Positions 6,503-15,060 are shown, counted from the stretch's first letter. The stretch: DNA of 32,211 bases from Myxococcota bacterium (GCA_030065855.1 JASJCT010000088.1:1-32211); one strand, 5' to 3'. Program-made: numbers and translations. The notes: generated by a model not told the origin, from the letters alone.

Positions 6503-7824
6503 GCCGGCTTCGAGACAAGCTCAGCCGCAGGCAATCCAAGGGATCCACACCTCTGACGTCAGCCACTAGGGATGCTAGCGACGATCTACCGTCGTCAAAC
6601 CCGCTGATTGACCAACTTAAAAAGCGCATGGAAAAGATAACAGCCCAGGGCCGATCGTCGCCCCACGTTAAACAGGCGGGAGTAGACCAGCATTTGGGCG
6701 AGGCTTTACCAGGCGAGGTCGTGGAAACAGATAGGGGGGAGGTACTGGTCAACACCAAGACCTACCCGGCTGGCTATTGCTATGGGCAGTACGTCATTTC
6801 GGATTTCCTCAAGACCGGGCCTGGGATTACCGCCCTTTGTCCAGACGAGATCTGCGGCCGATATCTTCCCAGGGGGGCTCTTTTTCTCGACACCGAGACG
6901 ACCGGCCTGGCCCGAGGGACCGGCACCCTGCCGTTTCTAATTGGCATCGGATGGTTCGAAGAAGACGACACGTTCTCAATAAAACAACTTTTCTGTCGCG
7001 AGCCGAGCGAAGAGCAGGCCCAGCTCGAGATCCTCAAGCCCCATCTAGAGCGGGCCACCTGCCTCGTCACATTTAACGGCAAGGCCTTTGACCTACCCTT
7101 GATCAACACGCGCTTTGTGCTGCATCGACAAAAGAACCCGGCTGCCCGCGCCACGCACCTCGATCTTTTGTTTGCGGCCCGCCGCGTCTTTAAACGGCGG
7201 CTATCCCGGGTTGGCCTGGGTCACCTGGAATCGGCCGTGCTGGGTTACGAGCGCATTGATGACATCCCTGGCCACGCCATTCCGGCTGCGTACGCTGCCT
7301 ATCTTCGCGGGGGGTCGGCGGCACCCTTGGCAGCGGTCCTGGACCACAATGCACTTGATCTGGTGGGCCTGGCTGCCCTGGGTGTTGCCTTGGACGAGAT
7401 GTATCGGGATCCCGCTGCAGTTGCCCACGCCGCAGACCACCTGGGCTTGGCCAAGGCTGCGATCACTGCCGGGCAAGGCCGGGTGGCCGACAAACACCTG
7501 GAGCGGGCGGTTGCTGCCCCGGCCAATAGGGACAGCCGGGATGCCTGGGCAATGGCCGCGGAAAAGGCGCGCAAGCAAGGGGACCTCGACCAGGCCAAGG
7601 TCCTGTGGCAAGCAGCGCTCACCCGCTTTCCCGACGATTCAGCAGCCCACCTAGCACTAGCAAAGTATTATGAACACACAAAAAAAGATTTAAACACCGC
7701 GCTCTACCACGCGAAACATACATCTAGTGCCGAAGGGTCAGCTGCCTCAGCCCATCGCATAGCCCGAATTTCAAGGCGCCTCAAACGGCAGGGGGCTAAC
7801 TTCACCCCCCACAGGGACCGATGA
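6499..7824 (+). CDS. mrfB: MrfB/YprB-type RNase H-like 3'-5' exonuclease with TPR tail
   Basis: 441 residues from the ATG at 6499, which overlaps the mrfA stop as ATGA and so suggests coupled translation; a longer open frame to 6379 lies inside mrfA. The central domain (about 125-300) is the YprB-type RNase H-like fold with a DEDD set: FLDTETTGL (Asp131, Glu133), TFNGKAFDLP (Asp198) and LDHNALDLVGL (His283, Asp287). The C-terminal 120 residues are helical TPR-like repeats (AEKARKQGDLDQAKVLWQAA and following). In Bacillus the MrfA helicase and MrfB nuclease act in one repair pathway; gene order and overlap suggest the same partnership. The first 90 residues are polar and probably disordered. 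Its 3' end overlaps the convergent lipoprotein gene by 23 bp. Confidence 0.87.
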   Translation: MSRLRDKLSRRQSKGSTPLTSATRDASDDLPSSNPLIDQLKKRMEKITAQGRSSPHVKQAGVDQHLGEALPGEVVETDRGEVLVNTKTYPAGYCYGQYVISDFLKTGPGITALCPDEICGRYLPRGALFLDTETTGLARGTGTLPFLIGIGWFEEDDTFSIKQLFCREPSEEQAQLEILKPHLERATCLVTFNGKAFDLPLINTRFVLHRQKNPAARATHLDLLFAARRVFKRRLSRVGLGHLESAVLGYERIDDIPGHAIPAAYAAYLRGGSAAPLAAVLDHNALDLVGLAALGVALDEMYRDPAAVAHAADHLGLAKAAITAGQGRVADKHLERAVAAPANRDSRDAWAMAAEKARKQGDLDQAKVLWQAALTRFPDDSAAHLALAKYYEHTKKDLNTALYHAKHTSSAEGSAASAHRIARISRRLKRQGANFTPHRDR

Positions 7825-10276
7825 TCTCCCACGTCAAGTGATGAATCTGGCCCATGCAATTATCGTTGATCCACCCTTCAATACCAAAGTTCGCTCCAGA
7901 ACGGGCCTCGATCACATCGCCGTTGATAGTCACCCGTTCATGCACGGAGCTAAAGTATGCGCCTAAATGATCAATTGAGAGATCCATGCCTTCGTGCGAC
8001 CAGATCCAATAGTGTATCCAATAGTGATCTGAGAGGTCTGAGTCATGCTGCGCATGAACTGTGTAGTCACTGGGCAACGCCGGATCCACTGATCCCTCCC
8101 AGGAGGCAGTGTAGGTCTCGTGTGCATTGGGTGGATCATCCACACCTCCTCCGTCATCTTCGTATGCATACTGGATTTCGATCCGTTTCCAGGATGTCTC
8201 GCCCTCGGGTGGCTCGACTATGATCCACTCTGTCGCTATTGTTTTTTTGTAAAACCAACTTTCTGTGATCTGCTTCAAGGTGTAACGGTACGAGATAGTT
8301 GCGCCAGCAGTGGTGATGCAACTCGCTTCGAGACATTCGTCGTTATCACCCATATCGATGCACTCGGTTATACAGTCCTCTTGAAGCCAGACCAATGCAC
8401 GTGACCACAGTGTCCCGATGAATTCCGCTATGCCTTTATCATAGGCGTACAGGGAAACATCTGCTGGTTCGCATACGGGATCTGGCCCATAGAAGAGGTG
8501 ATCAAAACCTGACGCGCCGGTTTCTTGTGAAATGCCACCTTTGACCAAGGGCTTGTCCCACAATATCGTGCCGTCATCGGCAGCCGCTATCAGATGGATC
8601 GCTACGGTCGAAACCGCTTTTTGCTCGATGGCTGTAATTATCGACCCATCGCCCAGCATCTCCACGAGCAATCCACGCTCCCTGTCGTATTGCCAACGGT
8701 CCGTCTCCCAGGCCAGTTCCCCCGATGCCTCGAATGTAGCCACAACAGCATTTGGCGTACCAATCCCCCAAGACTGGGAATAGTCCGTGCCGACGAGGGT
8801 GATCTTTCCCGCACAATTTGTCGAGAGGTCATTTATGTCTGAATACGTTTCCTGCACCCACGCCAGTGAGCTGTCTGATTGGTACTTGGCCAGAAATCCG
8901 ATCTGGGTATTCTCGGGTGAGCTCAGATTGACCTGGTCAGGCCCAAACCCAAATTGCGCATCACCTCTGAAGTACCCGTTGACGTAAATGGTCCCGTCAT
9001 CGCAGGATGCAAAATTGAAATGTGGCGTATAGAGCTGGTCGCTAGATACTGCCTGTCCGCCTGCAGTGAGACCCCCATCCGTTGCGAATCTTGCGACAAA
9101 TATACCTTTGGCTGTATTCGGGAGCAGCATCTCATCGTCTCCATCGCCCAACTTGGCGTCTGCACCGGCGTACCCTCCATATGCCGAAATTGTATTGTCA
9201 GCGAGCACTTCAGCGTAAACGCGATAGAGGTTTTCGCCAGCCACACGGGCCCAATCAAGCCTACCATCGGGCAGATATCTCGCCAGGTAGGTTGACGCTA
9301 CATCAGGTGTTCCGGTCAAGGTCACCTGATCGGCACCTTCTCCAAGGGTAATCTCCCCAACAAATTCTCCGACCATGAGGATCGCCTCATCTCTGAACGC
9401 GGGCCTGCCATCTTGGGGCAGGGCCCATTCTAGCGTGCCGTCCAATCCAAAGCGGGCGATGAAATAGCCCGAATCCGGTTGATCCAGAACCACGGCTGCA
9501 GCACCGGTTCCAATCACGCACGTCCCTTCAAGAAAACCCCTTAGGTAGATACCAGTGGCACTCACGTGTACTTTATTTGGTGAGCAATTTTCACCGTCCC
9601 GGCTTGCGAGCTTGGCCCATTCGAGCGTACCGTTCTGCGAGTATTGGGCCAGAAACATGTCGTTGTCATCTACAGGCACGAGCTCAACCGCGTTACTGCC
9701 CTGTCCAAAAGTAACCGGTCCGTAAACCAGCCCGGCTATCAACAGAGATCCCTCAGGTGTTGTCGCACCTCTGGATAGTCTCACTTGCGTCGGCAGGGTG
9801 ACGACCCAAGATATAACCCCACTCGCGTCCAAATAAGTGAAGAAAGCATTTGGTTCATAGCCACCATTCGAGTTTTGTGATGTTTCAACCTCCACCACCT
9901 CCGGTTCTGTGTAGAACTTCGCAATGCCACTGAAATTTCCAGAGGCGTAGAGTGCGCCATCTGGTAGCGGCTCAATGAAATTTAAACTGACGTAGGAACC
10001 CAACCCATGATAGGTCCAGCTGAAGCCCGGATCACAGGTCGCCTCGGTATCGGTATCTGAATCTGTGTCCATGTCTGTTTCAGTTTCAGTATCAGTATCA
10101 CCTGAATCTGTGTCCATGTCTGTTTCGGTTTCAGTATCACCTGTACTTGTGTCCATGTCCGTTTCAGTTTCAGTATCACTTGTATCCGTCTCTGTTCCTG
10201 GATCTGAGTCAGCCTCACTGCCGCATGCAGAGACTGCCGTCGCAACAATCATACACAGAAAAAAGTACCTTCTCAT
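7802..10276 (-). CDS. Asp-Thr-stalk lipoprotein with probable seven-bladed beta-propeller
   Basis: 824 residues. The lipoprotein signal ends at VSAC (Cys18), followed by a Thr/Glu/Asp stalk (about 22-79) in which DTETETDMDT recurs three times. Residues about 85-600 contain seven blocks ending in phrases such as FLAQYSQNGTLEWAK, YFIARFGLDGTLEWA and YLARYLPDGRLDWAR. These resemble SBBP/beta-propeller repeats and suggest seven blades. Gly-Asp-rich runs (for example FGQGSNAVELVP, LGEGADQVTLTG) precede each. The last 200 residues are a separate domain with a Cys-rich start (CITECIDMGDNDECLEASC) that I do not recognise. Probably outer-membrane anchored and exposed; ligand unknown. It is preceded by a perfect SD and 564 bp of non-coding DNA. 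Confidence 0.77.
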   Translation of the reverse strand: MRRYFFLCMIVATAVSACGSEADSDPGTETDTSDTETETDMDTSTGDTETETDMDTDSGDTDTETETDMDTDSDTDTEATCDPGFSWTYHGLGSYVSLNFIEPLPDGALYASGNFSGIAKFYTEPEVVEVETSQNSNGGYEPNAFFTYLDASGVISWVVTLPTQVRLSRGATTPEGSLLIAGLVYGPVTFGQGSNAVELVPVDDNDMFLAQYSQNGTLEWAKLASRDGENCSPNKVHVSATGIYLRGFLEGTCVIGTGAAAVVLDQPDSGYFIARFGLDGTLEWALPQDGRPAFRDEAILMVGEFVGEITLGEGADQVTLTGTPDVASTYLARYLPDGRLDWARVAGENLYRVYAEVLADNTISAYGGYAGADAKLGDGDDEMLLPNTAKGIFVARFATDGGLTAGGQAVSSDQLYTPHFNFASCDDGTIYVNGYFRGDAQFGFGPDQVNLSSPENTQIGFLAKYQSDSSLAWVQETYSDINDLSTNCAGKITLVGTDYSQSWGIGTPNAVVATFEASGELAWETDRWQYDRERGLLVEMLGDGSIITAIEQKAVSTVAIHLIAAADDGTILWDKPLVKGGISQETGASGFDHLFYGPDPVCEPADVSLYAYDKGIAEFIGTLWSRALVWLQEDCITECIDMGDNDECLEASCITTAGATISYRYTLKQITESWFYKKTIATEWIIVEPPEGETSWKRIEIQYAYEDDGGGVDDPPNAHETYTASWEGSVDPALPSDYTVHAQHDSDLSDHYWIHYWIWSHEGMDLSIDHLGAYFSSVHERVTINGDVIEARSGANFGIEGWINDNCMGQIHHLTWEIIGPCGG
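10040..10213. repeat. tandem repeat encoding Thr-Glu-Asp stalk
   Basis: Degenerate hexanucleotides form a higher-order unit of about 30-36 bp present three times (peptide DTETETDMDT followed by S/T, G and D). On the plus strand the blocks begin CTGTGTCCATGTC or a close variant near 10062, 10110 and 10146. Confidence 0.8.
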
Positions 10277-10840
10277 CGCATCACCTCCTTCCAGCTCGGG
10301 CTATCCTCCCAGCGCGTTTTCAAGCCTTGCCGGGTCATGGCAAAGGTAGAATGAATAAGAGCAATTTTCAGGCCAGGCAGGGTGATATGTGGGCTGCGAA
10401 ATAAGTTCAATGATTACAATCACTTAAGGATTCAAGCGCAGGTACATCTGTGCCACTGTGCCATCTCGATAGTGCCTCTTCAACAAGCCCTTGAGGAGTT
10501 TTTCTCTCTATTTTGTCGAGTTTTTGAAACCAAATTGCCCTTTTGTCCGATAAGAGCGGCGCGGCAACAAGACGGAAGGCAACATATCTCAGAGGCTCGT
10601 ATTGAGGGCTCGTATTGAGGGGATCAGATTTGCGCGAATGATTTCTTGGGGCTGGGGGCCAGGGACTGACCTCTATTTCCCCCTTTCTTGTGCCAAAGCG
10701 TGCCACCCTGATCATCTATTTTCATAGCCTCTAAATATAATCCTGCTTGAAATCCCAATGATTTAATGTAGTTTCTTTACCCTCAGACATTGGCGCGGCT
10801 TTTGCGCACAACTAGTGTAACCTTGAAAAAGAAAGAAATC
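10277..10840. other. 564-bp intergenic region between divergent lipoprotein genes
   Basis: No convincing gene is present. It holds the SD of the minus-strand propeller gene, a 13-bp tandem duplication GGCTCGTATTGAG (10594-10606 and 10607-10619), and an AT-rich end before the YD-repeat gene. A minus-strand open frame at 10407-10715 has no SD and no domain I recognise, so it is not called. It may be a decayed mobile element. Confidence 0.5.
10280..10290 (-). promoter_or_regulatory. perfect Shine-Dalgarno for the propeller lipoprotein
   Basis: On the minus strand AAGGAGGTGAT (10290 to 10280) is an 11-nt match to the usual 16S anti-SD and lies just ahead of the ATG at 10276. It fixes the start and suggests strong translation. 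Confidence 0.8.
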
Positions 10841-11890
10841 ATGCAAAGAACAACCACACAGTTAATGATCATATGTATATGCTTGTTCCCAACTGCAGGC
10901 TGCGATGACTCCCAGCCCGTCATCAACAGTGACACCGACTCGGACTGTGACGCTGATTCGGACTGTGAGGCTGACTCGGACAGCGAACCAGACCAAGCGT
11001 ATCCCGGTCCATGCGAAGAGAACGTTGATTGGTCCGATGGAGGTGAGGGATTTCCAGACGGCACAATAAACAGGCGCACAATTTACGCGTACGACGATCT
11101 TGGTCGTTTGATAATGGTTGAGTTCGATAAGCACGCAACAGGTCACGTTTATGGGCGGACGACATATACTCATGACAACAATGACAATATTCTCACTTTG
11201 GAAAGAGATGGTAACTTCTCCGAGATGTCAGATGGAACCATCGACAATCGCTCCACGTACACTTACGATTCACAAGGCAATCAGTTGACTGACGAGTTTG
11301 ATGATGGTCCAAACGGTATTGTGGATCGACGCATCACAAGAACCTTCAATGATCAAGGCCTAGTTCTCACTGAAGAACAAGATTGGGCAACTGAAAACGA
11401 GGGCTCTGGAGCAGATGGGATAACAGATATACGACACACATACACATATGACACATACGGAAACATTCTGACTTATGAGGTTGACGGTGGATCTGAACCT
11501 GCCGATGGGACAATTGAACGCAGTATTAGTTATGTGTACACGTATGATGGAAACAACAATGTACTGGAACAAGAAGAGTACCGGAGCGACTACGAAGAGA
11601 TGTTCTCTCTTACAGTTTATACCTACGACAGTTTCGACAGGGTTCTGTCCATCATTCGCCACGCCCATGTTGAAGCTGATGCCAACACGCAAACCTACTA
11701 TACCTACAACCAAGATGGAAGCCTTCTGACCTCAGAACATTATACTGATGGAGGTGGTACAATCTTGAGTTACACCTATGACGATTTCCAAAATGTCATC
11801 CTAATCACACGGGATAATACCAACGGGGGTATAGGGGTAGACGAACACTATATTTACACCTACGACTGTTGGGCTGGGTGGGAAGGATAG
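10841..11890 (+). CDS. small YD-repeat (RHS-like) lipoprotein
   Basis: 349 residues from the ATG at 10841. This start is chosen because it puts a clean signal directly before the lipobox PTAGC (Cys21); an upstream in-frame Met at 10790 would add 17 polar residues. A short Asp/Ser/Cys stalk (about 30-49) follows. The rest is about ten imperfect repeats built on YTYDxxGNxL, often preceded by DGTIDRR-like phrases, for example STYTYDSQGNQL and HTYTYDTYGNIL. YD repeats form the beta-shell of RHS and teneurin proteins. This one has only repeats, with no RHS core end and no toxin domain, so a surface binding or structural role is more likely than toxin delivery. Base composition is AT-richer than the neighbours, which may indicate transfer. 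Confidence 0.75.
   Translation: MQRTTTQLMIICICLFPTAGCDDSQPVINSDTDSDCDADSDCEADSDSEPDQAYPGPCEENVDWSDGGEGFPDGTINRRTIYAYDDLGRLIMVEFDKHATGHVYGRTTYTHDNNDNILTLERDGNFSEMSDGTIDNRSTYTYDSQGNQLTDEFDDGPNGIVDRRITRTFNDQGLVLTEEQDWATENEGSGADGITDIRHTYTYDTYGNILTYEVDGGSEPADGTIERSISYVYTYDGNNNVLEQEEYRSDYEEMFSLTVYTYDSFDRVLSIIRHAHVEADANTQTYYTYNQDGSLLTSEHYTDGGGTILSYTYDDFQNVILITRDNTNGGIGVDEHYIYTYDCWAGWEG
10928..10987. repeat. short Asp-Ser stalk repeat in the YD-repeat lipoprotein
   Basis: GAC/GAT-rich units encode SDTDSDCDADSDCEADSDSE. It differs from the other stalks in containing two cysteines, which could form disulfides. Confidence 0.65.
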
Positions 11891-11925
11891 AAGGAAGTGA
11901 TGGTGCCTGTAACCCCACTATTTTG

Positions 11926-13935
11926 CTAGCGCACAAAGATGGGCGTGTATGCCTTTTCTTTGCCGCCGTTTTGATCATCTACTTCCAGGACGACCAGGTA
12001 GGTGCCAGGATCCAGGTCAAAGGTGTGCTCAACGGTCGGTTCGGTCGTGGTCACGACGGCATCTGGATCTGACCGGTCTTCGTCTCCAAATGTCCAGCTG
12101 TAGATCAGCGCGTCGCCGTCTGGATCTGAACTCCCAGATGCGTCAAACGTCACTGCCTCCCCTTCGTTGATGTCGTACTTGTCTGCGACAAAGCTCGCGG
12201 TTGGATTCAAGTTGGCGCTGTCCTTTTCCAATGCCACGTCGAGCTTTACCCTGCCGTCATTGACGGTCACCTGGGTGGTCGCAGGTGTGTATCCCGGTCT
12301 GGAAAAGGTCACGGTGTAATCTCCGGATTGCAACAGCTTCCAGTACGTGCCACTGGGCCTGGAGTAGCGTTTTTCACACAGGAGGCAGCCTGGGTCGTCC
12401 CCGTTAGGAGACATCTCGATCTCTTCGATGTCAAAGTTGGCAATGAGCGGCTCACCGGTCTGAGCATCAGTGACCTTGCCGTATAACATGGGACCTGACA
12501 TCCGGTTGAGCACATAGTGCCATGCCCCCTCCCTGTACTCTGCGTCATCGATGCCAACGTCGTAGTCCGGCCAGAACCCACCAGCGTCGAACTCCAGGAT
12601 GACCGAGATGGTGTTAAACTCGTAAAACAAAGTGCATCCGGTCAACCCGGGAACCGGATTGGGATTGTTGCCCTGGAGGTGACCCCCGTCTGCAATGCCG
12701 TTGGAGATATCTTTGATGAGATCGAGTTCCGCCTGCTCGGCAGAACTGGTATAGGGCCTCAGCAGCAGCCCGCCAGAGACCGAAGAGTGATTGCTGATGC
12801 CGATCAGGAAACGCTCGCGCCAGTTGAGCGCCAGCAAGGATTGGGTTTCAGCTTCAGAAGCGGGATAGGCCCCCCTGTAGTTGCTGCTGGACGGATCTGT
12901 GGATCCCCCGTTCTGAGCCCACATAAACGGCCAGTTCCGGTTGAGATCGATACCGGTCCTGTGCCTGTTCTTGCGCCACCCAGAGTTGCCGTTGTTGCAT
13001 TCTCGGACCCCATCGGGATTGAGCGCCATGACAAACCATATCTCGACAGTGTCCACCCACTGCTTGACCTCGGCGTCGGTCTCGTAGGTGCCCACGAGCC
13101 TTTCGATAGCCAACCGCATGGCCTCCCGTGGCACTGCCTCCCTGGCGTGGATGCCGCTTTCGAAGTAAACCGAGGGCTCTTCGGCGTCCTCTGGATCATG
13201 GGCGTTGTCCGACACCTTCAGCGCTAAAATGGGCAGCCCCTCGTATGTCCTGCCAATGGTCTCGGCAAACGCGATTTGAGAGTGCTCGTGGGCTGCTTCC
13301 ACCGCAATCTCGTATATGTCGGACACGTTCAGGAAGTCGGCATAGTTCTCCATTTGCTCCAAGAGGGCGATCGGCTTTGAGATGCTGTCTTTGAGCCCGA
13401 GCGTGTTGGTCACCGTGAGGGTCACGTGGTATATGTCGATCCCAGAAAACTCGTATGAGACTGTCTCGCCGCTGTCCACGTCACCGTTGCCAAAATCCCA
13501 CTCATAGGCCAGCTCAAGACCATTGGGATCCGTGCTGGCGCTACCGTCGAAATTCACAGTCAACGTCGAAGCATATTCTGCGTATTCGTCCACGGTGAAG
13601 TCAGCTATGGGAATATCATCCAGGTCAGTTTCAGTGTCTGTGTCGGTGTCGGTGTCGGTGTCTGCATCTGTATCCGAGTCTGTGTCTACGTCCGTATCCG
13701 TATCCGAATCTGAATCAGAATCAGAATCGGAGTCCGTGTCCGAGTCAGCATCAGAATCGGAATCAGAATCGGAATCAGAGTCGGCGTCTGAATCAGAGTC
13801 AGAATCGGAATCCCCACTACCATCAGTGCCATTTTCTTCAGTGCACGCGGAAAATATTCCCAGTGAAAAAAATGCGGCACTGATCAACCCAATGAGTACT
13901 CCTTGTCGTACCCAAGGAGAAGTCTTGCATTTCAT
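11926..13935 (-). CDS. M14 zinc carboxypeptidase lipoprotein with Asp-Ser stalk and two PKD domains
   Basis: 669 residues. A lipoprotein signal ends at FSAC (Cys31); an Asp-Ser/Asp-Thr stalk runs about 41-105. Then come a PKD domain (about 108-190, YEWDFGNGD), an M14 carboxypeptidase domain (about 195-478), a transthyretin-like carboxypeptidase regulatory domain (about 482-570) and a second PKD domain (about 576-668, YSWTFGDED). Catalytic residues are present: HAREAVPRE gives Zn ligands His263 and Glu266, ISNHSS gives His383, DLNRNW gives Asn332-Arg333 for the C-terminal carboxylate, and VILEFDAGG gives the general base Glu448. It should trim C-terminal residues from peptides outside the cell or at the outer membrane. 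Convergent with the YD-repeat gene (35 bp apart). The ATG at 13935 is preceded by GAGGAAG. Confidence 0.9.
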   Translation of the reverse strand: MKCKTSPWVRQGVLIGLISAAFFSLGIFSACTEENGTDGSGDSDSDSDSDADSDSDSDSDSDADSDTDSDSDSDSDSDTDTDVDTDSDTDADTDTDTDTDTETDLDDIPIADFTVDEYAEYASTLTVNFDGSASTDPNGLELAYEWDFGNGDVDSGETVSYEFSGIDIYHVTLTVTNTLGLKDSISKPIALLEQMENYADFLNVSDIYEIAVEAAHEHSQIAFAETIGRTYEGLPILALKVSDNAHDPEDAEEPSVYFESGIHAREAVPREAMRLAIERLVGTYETDAEVKQWVDTVEIWFVMALNPDGVRECNNGNSGWRKNRHRTGIDLNRNWPFMWAQNGGSTDPSSSNYRGAYPASEAETQSLLALNWRERFLIGISNHSSVSGGLLLRPYTSSAEQAELDLIKDISNGIADGGHLQGNNPNPVPGLTGCTLFYEFNTISVILEFDAGGFWPDYDVGIDDAEYREGAWHYVLNRMSGPMLYGKVTDAQTGEPLIANFDIEEIEMSPNGDDPGCLLCEKRYSRPSGTYWKLLQSGDYTVTFSRPGYTPATTQVTVNDGRVKLDVALEKDSANLNPTASFVADKYDINEGEAVTFDASGSSDPDGDALIYSWTFGDEDRSDPDAVVTTTEPTVEHTFDLDPGTYLVVLEVDDQNGGKEKAYTPIFVR
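13621..13815. repeat. Asp-Ser/Asp-Thr stalk repeat in the carboxypeptidase lipoprotein
   Basis: This is the longest stalk tract, about 65 codons of alternating Asp with Ser, Thr or Ala. The half nearer the N-terminus is mostly GAYTCN (Ser) and the half nearer the PKD domain mostly GAYACN (Thr). On the plus strand it shows as GAATCNGAATCAGA and GTGTCGGTGTCG runs. Confidence 0.85.
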
Positions 13936-14103
13936 GGTCTTCCTCGTCTTTTGTGTGTTGGAGTATTATCATAATTGCTTGTTAATACTAATTCTCCCGA
14001 TTATCTCCAAAACGCACGCTATTCTATTTCAATTCATTCTGACAAGAAAGTCAACTGGATGTAAACGGAGCTTGGTACGGGCCCCAGGAGCGGTCTGTAC
14101 CCT

Positions 14104-15060
14104 TTATATCTTTCCTAGCGCGGCATCAGGTGCCCAGCCGTCTCTGCCTTGGCCGTCGATGATATGCATCCAGTCACCCTTTTCTTCGGCCACTTCAACA
14201 CGGCTGCCCTCTTCCAAATTGAATCGCTTGACCGTGCTCGCCGGTCCCTCCATGACGTCTAAGACGCCGTTGGACACGACGATGGCCTCGCTCACCCGCG
14301 TGCGCTGATGCCATTTGCCAATGGCCACGGATAGGGACGCAGCGGTAATGACTGCGAGCACGCCAGAGAGTACCCCAAGGGAGAGGCGGGGCAACTCACG
14401 GGAAATAAACCGCCGAAGAATCAGGACCACAAACAGAAGCACATGAAAGACCAAAAAGCCCAGCGCAGCACCGGGTTCTGAGAATCTATCGAGCACGGCC
14501 CGCCATGGGGTGACCGCGGGTGCCAGATCCGCATCCCGGCCTGCCTCATTTGCTCGGCGGGCGAGGAACTCACGTATCACGCGGAGGTTGTGATGGGTAT
14601 CGGCGTGCCCGGGATCTAATCGCAGGGCCCGCTCGTAATGGTAGACCGCCTGCCCTAAGGCTCCCAGGCGGGCATAGGTCGTCCCCAGGTTGTAGGACAG
14701 TGCCGGGTCCCGAACGCCGAGGGTCTCCAGGCGGTCATAGTGCTCAGCTGCCTGCTCGTATGCGCCGTTCCAAAACGCGTTATTGGCGCTGTTAAACACG
14801 GATTCAAGGGATTCTGCACGTACCCCCAAAGAGACCGTCATGAGTGCGATGAATAGAAATGCACTGACTACTATGCCATACGAATTCTGCCTGGCCAGGC
14901 CAATAAATTCCCCCTTGAAAAGGGGGTTAGGGGGATTTTGTCTCCCAGGGTTGCAAAGGGAGTTGCAAGGGGAAGAAACGAAATCCCCCCGTCCCCCTTT
15001 TTCAAAGGGGGAGTCCTTGCTACCAACATTATATCGAACCAACAGCATAGCCTGTTGCAT
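14104..15060 (-). CDS. batE: BatE-type TPR and SH3-domain membrane protein, N-terminus interrupted by palindromic element
   Basis: 318 residues, last gene of the Bat operon. The ATG at 15060 overlaps the batD stop as TAATG. TPR motifs occupy about 86-165 (ALSYNLGTTYARLGALGQAV), two membrane helices about 199-217 and 228-247, and a bacterial SH3-like domain about 257-315 (GDWMHIIDGQGRDGWAP). This matches BatE proteins, which help organise the Bat complex in the envelope. Oddly, residues about 16-52 (DSPFEKGGRGDF ... NPPNPLFKGEF) are encoded by a palindromic repeat. The hydrophobic signal segment only begins near residue 62, so the n-region is about 60 residues long. No later ATG, GTG or SD would restore a normal signal peptide. 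Confidence 0.83.
   Translation of the reverse strand: MQQAMLLVRYNVGSKDSPFEKGGRGDFVSSPCNSLCNPGRQNPPNPLFKGEFIGLARQNSYGIVVSAFLFIALMTVSLGVRAESLESVFNSANNAFWNGAYEQAAEHYDRLETLGVRDPALSYNLGTTYARLGALGQAVYHYERALRLDPGHADTHHNLRVIREFLARRANEAGRDADLAPAVTPWRAVLDRFSEPGAALGFLVFHVLLFVVLILRRFISRELPRLSLGVLSGVLAVITAASLSVAIGKWHQRTRVSEAIVVSNGVLDVMEGPASTVKRFNLEEGSRVEVAEEKGDWMHIIDGQGRDGWAPDAALGKI
14909..15013. repeat. palindromic element inserted in the 5' part of batE
   Basis: The left arm (about 14909-14940) is TTCCCCCTTGAAAAGGGGG then TTAGGGGGATTTTG. The right arm (about 14980-15013) is the inverted version GAAATCCCCCCG, TCCCCC, TTTTTCAAAGGGGGAG. The spacer is about 40 bp. The whole is read through in the batE frame as DSPFEKGGRGDFV...NPPNPLFKGEF. 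Confidence 0.85.

Noticed and set aside
10407..10715. Minus-strand 102-residue frame in the lipoprotein gap
   Set aside because: No ribosome binding site, no recognisable domain and irregular composition; could be chance or a decayed element.
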